DNA of 64,000 nucleotides from Diaphorobacter ruginosibacter (GTDB taxonomy: Bacteria > Pseudomonadota > Gammaproteobacteria > Burkholderiales > Burkholderiaceae_C), in contig NZ_CP060714.1 of NCBI RefSeq assembly GCF_014395975.1, positions 62,001 to 126,000 on the forward strand. The letters are read 5' to 3'. Positions within the stretch are counted from its first letter, which is position 1. Every line of letters starts with the position of its first letter. Shown here piece by piece: positions 33,571 through 41,559 of this stretch. The position numbers and the translations under genes were made by a program. The notes below the pieces were generated by a model that did no database searches, was not told the origin of the DNA, and saw nothing but the letters and a program-made list of their open reading frames with translations.

Positions 33571-35596
33571 AAACTCGGGCCGGAACTGGCGGATGGCGCT
33601 TTTCCTGAAAGCGCTGGTTGCGATGGTTGTCGCGTGGGCCGGCTGCGCCCTGCCGGCGGCGGCGCAGACCCATGTGACCGAGGCGCTGGTCTGGCCTTCA
33701 CCCAGCACGGCCTGGATGCCGCCGCAGGCCCTCGATGCGGCGGCGCTGGACGCGGCCGACCGCGCGGTGCTCGACGCCGCGACGCCCTGGCAGCCGGTGG
33801 CGCTGCCCCATGCCCGGCCCCGAGCGCGCTGGGGCGGGCTCGGCCAGTCGCTGCGCGTGGATGTGCCCGAGGTGCTGTGGTACCGCATGCAGTTGCCCGC
33901 CGAGGCGCTGGACGGCATGGCGGAGGGAGTTCGGCTGTACCTCCCGCGCTGGCAGACGGTGGGCACGCTCGGGGTCTACGTGGGGGGACGGCTGGCCTGG
34001 CAGTCCGGCGGCGGGGACGGCGACCGGCTCTGGAACGGTTTCAACCACCCGGTGTGGATCGACCTGGGGGGGCTGGCCCGGCCGGGTGGCCCGGCGCAGG
34101 TGCATGTGCGCATGGCCAGCCTGCCCGGTGTGGGCGGCATGCTGTCGTCGCTGTGGGCAGGACCGGCGCAGGAGCTGCTGCCGTCCTGGCGTTGGCGCAC
34201 GTTCTGGCAGACCAGCCTGGTGTCGTACTGGCGGGCGGGTTTCCTGATGCTCAGCCTGTTCGCGTTGGCGCTGTGGTTCAAGTACCGGCGCAGCAGGCGT
34301 GATGAGGTGCGCCTGTTCCTGCTGTTCTTCGTGATGTCGGCCTGCCAGTCGGTGGCGGCCCTGCTGTTCCTGGTGGACGACGAGGGGCTGGACGTGGACT
34401 TTGCCTGGTTCTCGTGGCTGACGCTGGTGGCGTTGCTGGCGGCACTGGTGTGCATGTTCCACTTCCTGTGCCGTGTGCAGGGCCAGCATTGGCCACGGCT
34501 GGGCCGGGCGCTGCCACTGTACCTGGGCGTCGTTGCCGTGCTCACGTTGCCGACCTGGTGGTCAGCGTACCTCGCGCTGGTGCCGCTCTTGCGCCTGCTG
34601 CTGGCACCGGCCGTGCTGGCGCTGCTGGTCGCCGTAGCCGTCGGTGCGTGGCGACTGCGCAGCCGCAGCAGCCTGATGCTGGCCGTGTGGGCTGCGATGG
34701 TGCCGCCCATAGGCCTGCACGACATGGCGATGCAGAGCTACCGCTTCGACGTGGAGGGGGTCTACCTGTCGCCCTATGTGAGCGTGGGCCTGTTCATGCT
34801 GTTCCTGGTCATCGTCTTCACGCGCTACAGCCGCGCACAGGACCTGGCCGCGCGCGCCCATGCCACCCTGGCCGAGCGCCTGGCCGCGCAGGAGCGCGAG
34901 CTGCTGCAGGCCCACGAGCGGCTGCGGTTGGCAGAGCGCGAACAGACACTGCTGCACGAGCGCCAGCGCCTGATGCGCGAGATGCACGACGGCGTGGGCT
35001 CGTCGCTGATCAGCGCGCTGCGTCTGGTGGAGGAGGCCCCCGCCGACACGGTGGACGTGGCGCAGATGCTGCGCGAGTGCATCGACGACCTCAAGCTTTC
35101 CATCGATTCGCTGGAGCCGGTGCATGCCGACCTGCTGGCGTTGCTGGCGGCGCTGCGCTTCCGGCTCGGGCCACGGCTGGAGGGTGCCGGTCTGGCACTG
35201 CGCTGGCAGGTGAGCGACCTGCCGCCGTTGCCCTGGCTCGATGCGCAGAGCGCGCTGCATGTGCTGCGCATCCTGCAGGAGGTGCTCACGAACATCGTCA
35301 AGCACAGTGGCGCGGACGACATCGCGGTCGGGACCATGGAGGCCGCGCGCAATGGCATGCCCGGCGTGCAGGTCTGGGTGCGGGACAATGGCCGCCCCTT
35401 CATACCCCCCGTGCCCGAGGCGCTACCGCCCGGCCGCCGCGGCCTGGGCAACGTGCGCAGCCGCGCCAGGGCGCTGGGTGCGCACTGCGACTGGCAGCCC
35501 GCGCCGGCCCGGGGCACGGAGTTCACGCTGTGGCTACCGCTGTACAAGCAGCGCGAGAATGCGGACACTCTTCAGCCGACGATCTCCACGCTCTAA
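33560..35596 (+). CDS. Membrane sensor histidine kinase (7TM, HisKA_3 type)
   Basis: A 678-residue sensor. A signal peptide or anchor (FLKALVAMVVAWAGCALPAA, residues 15-35) is followed by a periplasmic domain to about residue 215 that looks like a jelly-roll DISM-type module (VLWYRMQLP, VGTLGVYVGGRLA). Seven hydrophobic helices span about 225-435. Then a coiled coil, the HisKA_3 dimerisation domain with His476 in REMHDGVGSSL, and a HATPase domain (LQEVLTNIVKHSGAD, VRDNGRPF, RRGLGNVRSRARALGA) follow. It pairs with the overlapping response-regulator gene; the ligand may be a carbohydrate or another periplasmic compound. The divergent secreted beta-helix protein is the obvious candidate target. 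Confidence 0.9.
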   Translation: MVAENSGRNWRMALFLKALVAMVVAWAGCALPAAAQTHVTEALVWPSPSTAWMPPQALDAAALDAADRAVLDAATPWQPVALPHARPRARWGGLGQSLRVDVPEVLWYRMQLPAEALDGMAEGVRLYLPRWQTVGTLGVYVGGRLAWQSGGGDGDRLWNGFNHPVWIDLGGLARPGGPAQVHVRMASLPGVGGMLSSLWAGPAQELLPSWRWRTFWQTSLVSYWRAGFLMLSLFALALWFKYRRSRRDEVRLFLLFFVMSACQSVAALLFLVDDEGLDVDFAWFSWLTLVALLAALVCMFHFLCRVQGQHWPRLGRALPLYLGVVAVLTLPTWWSAYLALVPLLRLLLAPAVLALLVAVAVGAWRLRSRSSLMLAVWAAMVPPIGLHDMAMQSYRFDVEGVYLSPYVSVGLFMLFLVIVFTRYSRAQDLAARAHATLAERLAAQERELLQAHERLRLAEREQTLLHERQRLMREMHDGVGSSLISALRLVEEAPADTVDVAQMLRECIDDLKLSIDSLEPVHADLLALLAALRFRLGPRLEGAGLALRWQVSDLPPLPWLDAQSALHVLRILQEVLTNIVKHSGADDIAVGTMEAARNGMPGVQVWVRDNGRPFIPPVPEALPPGRRGLGNVRSRARALGAHCDWQPAPARGTEFTLWLPLYKQRENADTLQPTISTL

Positions 35597-35606
35597 ACTT
35601 GCAGGT

Positions 35607-36500
35607 ATGACGCAGCAGCATTCCCGCACCTCATCGCAAACGCCCCTGGCGGACTTCCCTTCGTGCCTGTGCGCAATGCCGCACGCGGGCGCGCCCTGGA
35701 ATCCGCGCCGGGCCTTTCTGCTGGCAGCGACAGCGGCGGCCGCGACTCCGGCGCTCGCGCAGGTCGACGTGGGCAATGCCTCGGCACTGCGCAACCTCGT
35801 GCCCGCCGAAACGCTGGAGAACGCCGCCACGCAGCAGTACGACCAGCTGCTCGCACAGGCCAAGGCGCAGCGTGCGCTCGGTGGCGACGACAACCCGCAA
35901 GTCGTGCGCCTGCGCGGCATCGCGAAGCGGCTGATTCCCTACACCTATCCATGGAACGAGCGCGCGCGTGGCTGGCGCTGGGAGGTCAACCTCATCGGCA
36001 GCAAGCAGATCAATGCGTTCTGCATGCCCGGCGGAAAGATCGCGTTCTACACCGGCATCCTCGACCAGCTCAAGCTCACCGACGACGAGATCGCCATGAT
36101 CATGGGCCACGAGATGGCGCATGCCTTGCGCGAGCATTCGCGCGCGCGCCTGGCCAAGACGCAGGCCACCAACATCGGCATTTCGCTGGGGGCATCCCTG
36201 CTGGGCCTTGGCGACATGGGCCGTGCCGCCGCGAACCTGGGCGGGCAACTGCTCACGCTGAAGTTCAGCCGTTCGGACGAGACCGATGCCGACCTCGTCG
36301 GGCTCGAGCTGGCCGCGCGCGCCGGCTTCAATCCCCAGGCGTCGATCACGCTCTGGGAGAAGATGGGCAAGGCCACGGGGCAACAGGGCCTGCAGTTCCT
36401 GTCGACCCACCCGAGCGGGCCGAACCGCATCAAGGAGTTGCAGGAGAACGTCTCGCGCGTCGACGGGCTCTACAAGGCCGCGCTGCGCGAGCGCAAGTGA
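35607..36500 (+). CDS. M48-family zinc metalloprotease
   Basis: A 297-residue exported peptidase. The zinc site HEMAH is at residues 168-172 in IMGHEMAHALREHSRA, with the third ligand Glu in the downstream SDETDADLVG motif; the FYTGILDQLKLTDDEIA region before it is typical of BepA/LoiP-like peptidases. N-terminally, residues 30-52 (PRRAFLLAATAAAATPALAQ) resemble a signal peptide, preceded by about 28 extra residues, so the true start may be an internal codon. It likely acts in the periplasm in outer-membrane-protein quality control. It begins 10 bases after the kinase gene but is functionally separate. Confidence 0.88.
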   Translation: MTQQHSRTSSQTPLADFPSCLCAMPHAGAPWNPRRAFLLAATAAAATPALAQVDVGNASALRNLVPAETLENAATQQYDQLLAQAKAQRALGGDDNPQVVRLRGIAKRLIPYTYPWNERARGWRWEVNLIGSKQINAFCMPGGKIAFYTGILDQLKLTDDEIAMIMGHEMAHALREHSRARLAKTQATNIGISLGASLLGLGDMGRAAANLGGQLLTLKFSRSDETDADLVGLELAARAGFNPQASITLWEKMGKATGQQGLQFLSTHPSGPNRIKELQENVSRVDGLYKAALRERK

Positions 36501-36549
36501 ACTGAGCTGCCGCGAGTAGAGCGTCAGCAAGCCATCACTGATCGCCAGC

Positions 36550-37188
36550 TCATGTATTGCCGACGTAGGGGTTGGTGCGGCGCTCGCGCCCGAAGGTGCT
36601 TTCGGGACCGTGGCCGGGAATGAACACGGTCTGGTCGCCCATCGGCCACAGGCGCTGCGTGATCGAGTCGATCAACTGCTGGTGGTTGCCCTTGGGGAAG
36701 TCGGTGCGCCCGATGCTGCCCGCGAACAGCACGTCGCCCACGAACGCACGGTCGATCTGCGGCGCATGGAACACCACATGGCCGGGCGTGTGGCCCGGGC
36801 AGTGGCGCACGTTCAGCACCTCGTTGCCGATCTGCACCGTGTCACCGTCATGCAGCCAGCGCGTGGGCGTGAACGACATGGCCGGCGGGAACCCGAACAT
36901 CTGGCTCTGCTGCGGCAACCCGTCGATCCAGAACTGGTCGCCTTCCTCGGGGCCGATGATCGGCAGGCCGAGCTTCTGCGCGAGCTCGCCCGTGCCCCCC
37001 GCGTGATCGATATGTGCGTGCGTGAGCCACAGTGCCTTGAGGTTCAGCCCGAGCCGGCCGACCTCCTCCAGCAACACCCCGAGATCGCCGCCGGGGTCGA
37101 TGATGGCGGCATCCCCGGTGGCATCGCACCAGACGATGGAGGCGTTCTGCTGGAACTGGGTGACGGGAACGGTGAGGTACTGGAGCAT
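36550..37188 (-). CDS. MBL-fold metallohydrolase (YcbL/GloB-like)
   Basis: A 212-residue metallo-beta-lactamase-fold hydrolase. The di-zinc motif H57-x-H59-x-D61-H62 is in WLTHAHIDHAGG, with later ligands in CPGHTPGHV, FVGDVLFAGSIGRTD and FIPGHGPES. This arrangement is typical of YcbL, glyoxalase-II-like proteins of about 210 residues that lack the C-terminal glutathione-binding domain. It may be a thioesterase, possibly acting on S-lactoylglutathione. The start at 37188 puts the first beta strand at residue 2; 14 extra in-frame residues upstream are not conserved-looking. Confidence 0.9.
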   Translation of the reverse strand: MLQYLTVPVTQFQQNASIVWCDATGDAAIIDPGGDLGVLLEEVGRLGLNLKALWLTHAHIDHAGGTGELAQKLGLPIIGPEEGDQFWIDGLPQQSQMFGFPPAMSFTPTRWLHDGDTVQIGNEVLNVRHCPGHTPGHVVFHAPQIDRAFVGDVLFAGSIGRTDFPKGNHQQLIDSITQRLWPMGDQTVFIPGHGPESTFGRERRTNPYVGNT

Positions 37189-37369
37189 GGGGTGAGTGAT
37201 TTTTGCTAACCGAACGTGGCTGAATTTCAAGCAGAGTGTAGCCAGGAGTGCCCTCGGAAGTGGATACCGTGCTATTCAATGGATGGCGATGTGGAACGAG
37301 GTCGCTGGGATGTCGGTATGCCGTGAGCCACTGCATGGCCCCCCATTTCGCTCGCTCGAAATGGGAAGT

Positions 37370-37720
37370 TCAGTGGGACGATGGATGGCTTTCGTCTTCA
37401 CGACATTCCCTGGCTTGAAAATGCATGCGTGCTATGCCTTGATGGTCCACCACTGGATGAACGATTTCCGGTTCATCCGCATCGTTTTCCAAAGCAATTT
37501 TCACCTCCACAGGTTCATGAGGTGCATAGCCTGTCGTGACGACCTCGAGCCCAACGACATCGCAGGGAAACATGGCCGTAAGCTCTTCACCGAAATTGAC
37601 ATCGGTCCAGCGGATGCTCACTGTGGCTTTGTCTGGTTTCGCAGGTGCGAGGTTGCATGAGCTTTGCAAGAACGCTACGCCAAGCAAGCTGGTGAGGCGC
37701 ATGAGGTGTACAAGGCGCAT
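37370..37720 (-). CDS. Small putative lipoprotein of unknown function
   Basis: About 116 residues from the ATG at 37720; a second ATG at 37702 gives 110. The N-terminus MRLTSLLGVAFLQSSCNLAP has a hydrophobic core and a lipobox-like LQSSC, so it should be exported and lipidated. The mature part is acidic and beta-rich (ATVSIRWTDVNFGEELTAMF, then VVGLEVVTTGYAPHEPVEVK). No family is recognised. No clear ribosome site is visible. It lies in a patch with immunity-like genes, and periplasmic immunity proteins often have this form; that is a guess from context. The 180 bases between it and the MBL gene show nothing recognisable. Confidence 0.5.
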   Translation of the reverse strand: MRLVHLMRLTSLLGVAFLQSSCNLAPAKPDKATVSIRWTDVNFGEELTAMFPCDVVGLEVVTTGYAPHEPVEVKIALENDADEPEIVHPVVDHQGIARMHFQARECREDESHPSSH

Positions 37721-37968
37721 GACATGGCTCGGATGTTTGGCGTGTCCAATACGCGTGGTTTCGTGATCTCGGCATAGGTCATGCCGGGAGTGTTTGATCG
37801 GGGTTCTCCCTCTCGGAGAAGAGAGCTGTTCGGCAAAATGCACGCGTATGCTAAGGCATCGTCGATGCGTTCCTTGACACGCGCCCACGAGATCCATTCG
37901 ATGCCATAGCGCCCCCATTTGCATCTGCACTGCTGCAGGTGAAACCATTCAGACTGGATCGGGAACCG

Positions 37969-38562
37969 ATGAATCAAAGCCAGGAACACAGCGAGGAATT
38001 CAGGCGTGCGCTCGTTGACGAGGCGCTCCATCGCACGCCGGCGGGTGGCTATCCCGCACTTGAAAAACGAGAAGGGTTGGTTCCGGGCACACTCTTCGAC
38101 TGGGTGAAGGAGTATGGGCCGCCGCGCAGCGAGCGCCCGTTTGAAGCGCTGCATTTCTGGATTGGCATGACTGCTCTGCCAGAAGACGCATTCTGGCGCT
38201 ACTTTGACCACGCTGATGGCTACTGGGATCTTGAGGTCGAAGACATCGAGGAGGCCGCAGAGGACGTGACGGGTTGCGGCTTTTGTGTTGATGCCGGTAT
38301 GAAGTTTCTCTACGACGACGATCTCATGCAGATCATCTGGTTCGCTCAACCCGTGTCGGTGCGTGCCATTGTCGATGAGAGCACCATCGCCACGGACCAG
38401 GCAGCCGAGATCGTTGTCCGGGCTTGCCTGGAGCGCGGAATGGACAAAGCGAACGCGGCCTTCGTGTACGCGGATCCCTCATTCAAGGTGGCGGACCCAT
38501 CGAAGCTGTTCAATGGGCTGCCCTACATTGGCAAGTTCCGGTCCAGGAAAGGCGCTGCATGA
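37969..38562 (+). CDS. Immunity protein 22-like protein with HTH-like N-terminal segment
   Basis: About 197 residues from the ATG at 37969, with GGGA just upstream; a GTG 30 bases earlier is an alternative. Residues 60-185 resemble Imm22 (ALHFWIGMTALPEDAFWRYF, then LYDDDLMQIIWFAQPV), a family that neutralises polymorphic nuclease-type toxins. Residues 5-50 (EEFRRALVDEALHRTPAGGY, LFDWVKEYG) look like the helix-turn-helix of IS3-type transposase subunits, but without a preceding transposase. No toxin gene is nearby, so it is an orphan immunity protein. The stop overlaps the next gene by ATGA. Gene symbol and toxin partner are unknown. Confidence 0.6.
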   Translation: MNQSQEHSEEFRRALVDEALHRTPAGGYPALEKREGLVPGTLFDWVKEYGPPRSERPFEALHFWIGMTALPEDAFWRYFDHADGYWDLEVEDIEEAAEDVTGCGFCVDAGMKFLYDDDLMQIIWFAQPVSVRAIVDESTIATDQAAEIVVRACLERGMDKANAAFVYADPSFKVADPSKLFNGLPYIGKFRSRKGAA

Positions 38563-38804
38563 ACCTGGATATGCCACCGGTTGTCGGATCTCCCATCGTT
38601 GATGTGATCTTCGAGAAGGAGCGCATCCTCGTTGCTCTGGAGGATGGACGTTTGCTCGCGGCTCCACCGACCTGGGCAGTGCCCAAGGTTGCCGCAATGG
38701 GGCCGTTGGAGCGCTCGAAAATGGGTGCATACGTCGGCACTGGTCATGCTCTGGCGGTTGATCGCAGACGGCTACAACGGCGGGCTGCTGCAGTTTTTGG
38801 GTAA
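38559..38804 (+). CDS. DUF2442-like protein, C-terminus frame-disrupted
   Basis: An 81-residue reading frame translationally coupled to the Imm22-like gene (ATGA). Residues 12-55 look like DUF2442 (VDVIFEKERILVALEDGRLL, PPTWAVPKVAAMGPLERSKM), a small domain common beside mobile elements and toxin-antitoxin genes. After about residue 62 the sequence turns basic and unlike the family (AVDRRRLQRRAAAVFG). The sensible sequence continues in the +1 frame instead. It may therefore be a truncated or frameshifted gene. Confidence 0.5.
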   Translation: MNLDMPPVVGSPIVDVIFEKERILVALEDGRLLAAPPTWAVPKVAAMGPLERSKMGAYVGTGHALAVDRRRLQRRAAAVFG

Positions 38805-38853
38805 CTCAGGGGGAAGTGATCGCTTTCAAGTGGAGAACTTGGATGAACGCTGA
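38746..38853 (+). pseudogene. DUF4375-like C-terminal fragment
   Basis: A 35-codon piece reading MLWRLIADGYNGGLLQFLG followed by NSGGSDRFQVENLDER. The NGG-x2-QF-x-NSGG pattern resembles the core of DUF4375/DMP19-type proteins, which occur in immunity loci. It overlaps the DUF2442-like gene in the +1 frame. It lacks the rest of such a domain, so it is read as a leftover of a recombined immunity array. A short 34-codon frame follows (38843-38947, MNAERRAAAFRLRQLK) with no recognisable content. Confidence 0.35.
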
Positions 38854-38965
38854 AAGGCGAGCGGCCGCGTTTCGCTTGCGGCAACTGAAGGATGCCAGCG
38901 ACGCGCACTTGTCTTTGGCGCAATCCGATGGTTCAACCGACGCCTGAACGCCGGAGAAACTCCGC

Positions 38966-39529
38966 TCAGGACAGATCGGCATGCAGTCGCACGATGCCGC
39001 AGTGCCTGCAGAGAAACTTGTAGAGGCTCAGGTCGCCCTGGGGGCGGTAGTTTTCGGCCAGGTCGTGCAGCGTGGGGTGGTTGCGGAACAGCCAGCCGTG
39101 ATCCTGCCGGAACAGGGCTTCTGCGTCCGGTGGCAGCGACGCCAGTTCCTGCGGCGAGATGTCGCCGTGGAACTCACAGACGTCGCCGCAGTGCGTTTTC
39201 CACACGGCGCCCTGCCAGCTGCTGTAGCCGGGCGTGTGGTGCATCACCGCGTCCGCCGCTTGCGGCGATGCCCCGTCGATCTGCGCGTCGCCGTCGATGG
39301 TCACTCCCTCGATGTCCTGGCTGAACGATGCGTCCCACTTGCGGTGGGCCGATCCGTCCGCAATGCACCATGGGCAGACGTTGTCCACGTCGGCAATACA
39401 GTGGACGTTGCCGCTGTAGATCCAGCCACGGCGTTGCCCGCAGCATTCGCAGTCCAGGTCGATGGCTTCGATCACCTCCAATTCATAGGCCTTGGGGTGA
39501 TAGGTGAAGTGGGGAGGCGTCTGGTGCAT
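38966..39529 (-). CDS. cbrC: CbrC-family (UPF0167) protein
   Basis: A 187-residue protein matching the CbrC/UPF0167 family: PPHFTYHPKAYELEVIEA, a paired-cysteine element DCECCGQRRGWIYSG, VCPWCIADGSAH and a late FLCRHCG. The cysteine pairs suggest zinc binding. In E. coli cbrC overexpression gives colicin E2 tolerance; its mechanism is unknown. The family often lies in polymorphic-toxin immunity loci, and the Imm22-like gene is on the opposite side here. It follows the VF530 gene after 35 bases on the same strand. The ATG at 39529 is chosen; an upstream start adds 13 non-conserved residues. Confidence 0.85.
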   Translation of the reverse strand: MHQTPPHFTYHPKAYELEVIEAIDLDCECCGQRRGWIYSGNVHCIADVDNVCPWCIADGSAHRKWDASFSQDIEGVTIDGDAQIDGASPQAADAVMHHTPGYSSWQGAVWKTHCGDVCEFHGDISPQELASLPPDAEALFRQDHGWLFRNHPTLHDLAENYRPQGDLSLYKFLCRHCGIVRLHADLS

Positions 39530-39564
39530 GGCGGGTCTTTGTGGGTGAGAGGGTTGGCCTGCGC

Positions 39565-39825
39565 TCAACGCGCGGCATCCCGTTTCTGTTCCCGCAGCAT
39601 GAACAGGTACAGCCCTTCGACCTTCTCACGCGCCCACGGTGTCTTGCGCAGGAATTTCAGGCTCGATGAAACGCTGGGGTCGTGCGTGAAGCAGCGCACC
39701 GGAATGCGTTCGCCCAGTTCGTACCAGCCGAAATAGTCGGCGAGCTCGGTCACCATGCGTTCGAGGGTGATGCCGTGGAGCGGGTTGCGCGGTTGCTGTG
39801 GTGCGGGTGCTGGGGCGGTCGTCAT
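39565..39825 (-). CDS. VF530 family (DUF2132) DNA-binding-like protein
   Basis: An 86-residue protein. Residues about 14-80 match VF530/DUF2132: NPLHGITLERMVTELADYFG, RIPVRCFTHDPSVSSSLKFL, RKTPWAREKVEGLYLFM. The family has a small helical SAP-like fold and is suspected to bind DNA; no biochemical function is established. The first 13 residues are a Pro/Ala-rich tail. The ATG at 39825 is used; another six codons upstream is possible. It is read together with cbrC downstream. Confidence 0.88.
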   Translation of the reverse strand: MTTAPAPAPQQPRNPLHGITLERMVTELADYFGWYELGERIPVRCFTHDPSVSSSLKFLRKTPWAREKVEGLYLFMLREQKRDAAR

Positions 39826-39932
39826 GCCGTGATTGTCCCGCATTGCACGCTTCACCGGGTCTGCAGCGATGCTCCCCAAACGACAATCTGCGCAGCGCGC
39901 GCCCGCCTTGAACTGTTCACGCCAATGCTGAG

Positions 39933-40011
39933 ATGGCCCCTCAGACGCGACGCAAAGGCGCGGGCAGTACTCCTGTACGGCAAGCCTTTGCAACAAAGTA
40001 TGAGGGGCCAT
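39933..40011. repeat. 79-base nested palindromic (hairpin) element
   Basis: ATGGCCCCTCA (39933-39943) and its exact complement (40001-40011) enclose a second perfect pair GCAAAGGC (39952-39959) and GCCTTTGC (39984-39991), which encloses a third palindromic pair GTAC/GTAC around TCCT. Together they form one long three-tier hairpin. It sits in the 333-base gap between the VF530 gene and the permease gene and is not a terminator (no T tract; long loops). It could be a REP-like mobile repeat, a structured RNA or a regulatory element. No second copy was found in this window. Confidence 0.6.
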
Positions 40012-40092
40012 ATCAGCACCTCCAAACGAAAACTCTCACCCCAAGCACCACAGATCCTTCGTCACGCGACCCATAGAACCCGGTATTCGGCG

Positions 40093-40134
40093 AAAAATAA
40101 AAAAGCCGATCCGGCAGGGCTGCGGGATCGGCTT
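40093..40134 (-). terminator. Intrinsic terminator of the mvaA/TTT operon
   Basis: Arms AAGCCGATCC (40103-40112) and its complement (40125-40134) enclose a 12-base GC loop. Read on the minus strand, a T-rich tract follows (the complement of AAAAATAAAAAA at 40093-40104). This is a good rho-independent terminator 25 bases after the stop of the TctA-like gene. Confidence 0.9.
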
Positions 40135-40158
40135 GGGCAGGGGCGAATGCCTGTGCGG

Positions 40159-41541
40159 TCAGAACAGCTTGACCAGCGCCGGCACGCTGAGCACGGCCGT
40201 GTAGTAGCCCATGAACTGCACGCCGGTGTTGAAGCCGAAGTTGCGCGAGAGCAGTCCGCCCAGCAGGCCCATGGTCAGGATGACCAGCAGGCCGAGTAGT
40301 GCACCTTCCCACACGCTGATCACGATGATCAGGCCGACGAAGGTGGCGATGATGGCTTCGTGGCTGACGCGGCGCGAGACGAACAGGGCCGCGCGGCGCG
40401 CATAGTTCATCGCGAACGGATAGGAAACGATCGCGGCGAGCGCGACGGCGAGCAGGCCGTAGCCGAGGAATTCCCAGTGGTTCAGCAGGTTGTGCAGGTT
40501 GTGGGTCTGTCCGGTGGCGGCGTCCACGGTGAAGCGCGGCGGCGCGTTGAACAGCGGTGCGGCGGGGCCCGCGGCGACGGGGCTTAAGGGCAGGCCGAAG
40601 GCGATCAGCGGAATCAGCGCCTCGGCGATGTAGGTCGCCTCGGTCACGCCGTTGCGCGCGGAGAGCACCGTGGTCAGGCGATGGTAGGCATGCTTCACGC
40701 GCGAGCCGACGAGCTCGCCGAGCACCACGGTCATCGCCACGGGGCTGAACACGAAAGTGGCGCTGGAGATGGCGGCGGTGGTGAGTGTCCAGCCGGTCTG
40801 CTTCCTGTCCAGCACCTTGAATGGATTGGGGAAGTAACCCGACCAGCCCTTCACGTCCGGAGCCAGGTTGAACTGGTGCACCTTGTCGCGCGCCATGCGT
40901 GCGCGGCCCTGTGGCGAGAGCACGGAGAACAGGTCGGCGATCAGCGGTCCGATGGCGATGCCGAGGAAGTAGCTGATGCTGAGCTTGGTGTCGTACTTGG
41001 CGGTGAGCGTCTGCAGCGCGATGATCACGACCACGAAGGGCACGAGCAGCGCGACGGCGGCCCAGCGGCCCTTGGAGAAATAGGCGATCAGGATGGCGGC
41101 GCACAGGAAGATCCACGGTGCGGTCTTGGTGATGGCCTGGCCGAACGGCGCGAGCATCACGGCGAACAGCACGGCCAGCGGCACTGCGACGAAGGCGGCG
41201 ATGATCGCCCCCGACACCATCTTGCGCAGAGCGATGTGCGGCACGCCGAGCTTGCGCAGCATGTCGGCATCCTGCAGCAGCGGCGTGGCCAGCGTGTCGC
41301 CCGGAATGCCGAGCAGTGCCGTGGGCACCGCATGCGTCATGTGCTTGGCGACGGCGCCGGCGAGGAAGAAGGTGAACACGCCGGCGGGCGGCACGCCCAG
41401 CAGCACCACCAGCAGGGTGAGCGGTGCGAGCGTGGTGGTTTCGTCGGTGCCGGAGACGAGGCCGATGGCCGCGAACACCACGGCGCCGATCAGCCCCATG
41501 CCTGCCGCGACGGCGATCTGGTTGATGAGAAGGGAATCCAT
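40159..41541 (-). CDS. Tripartite tricarboxylate transporter permease (TctA-like)
   Basis: A 460-residue polytopic membrane protein with about twelve hydrophobic segments. It carries TctA-type features: GIPGDTLATPLLQDADMLRK, where classical TctA has a P-G-D/T-A loop, then LGVPHIALRKMVSGA, and late LIPLIAFGLPLSPVAAGP. It is shorter than the roughly 500-residue classical TctA and divergent. It acts as the large permease subunit with a small membrane subunit (next gene) and a periplasmic Bug receptor encoded elsewhere. It lies in one operon with mvaA, so mevalonate or a related C6 hydroxyacid is the likely substrate (inference). A terminator follows. Confidence 0.85.
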   Translation of the reverse strand: MDSLLINQIAVAAGMGLIGAVVFAAIGLVSGTDETTTLAPLTLLVVLLGVPPAGVFTFFLAGAVAKHMTHAVPTALLGIPGDTLATPLLQDADMLRKLGVPHIALRKMVSGAIIAAFVAVPLAVLFAVMLAPFGQAITKTAPWIFLCAAILIAYFSKGRWAAVALLVPFVVVIIALQTLTAKYDTKLSISYFLGIAIGPLIADLFSVLSPQGRARMARDKVHQFNLAPDVKGWSGYFPNPFKVLDRKQTGWTLTTAAISSATFVFSPVAMTVVLGELVGSRVKHAYHRLTTVLSARNGVTEATYIAEALIPLIAFGLPLSPVAAGPAAPLFNAPPRFTVDAATGQTHNLHNLLNHWEFLGYGLLAVALAAIVSYPFAMNYARRAALFVSRRVSHEAIIATFVGLIIVISVWEGALLGLLVILTMGLLGGLLSRNFGFNTGVQFMGYYTAVLSVPALVKLF

Positions 41542-41559
41542 GTCTTGGCTCTTCAGGGG

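Noticed and set aside
37969..38118. IS3-type transposase considered from the HTH-like N-terminus.
   Set aside because: No orfB, DDE domain or terminal inverted repeats are present, and the frame continues into an Imm22-like domain.
40093..40134. The hairpin after the TctA-like gene considered as part of the nearby 79-base element.
   Set aside because: It has its own stem with a T tract on the minus strand in the right place for a terminator, and is 80 bases away.
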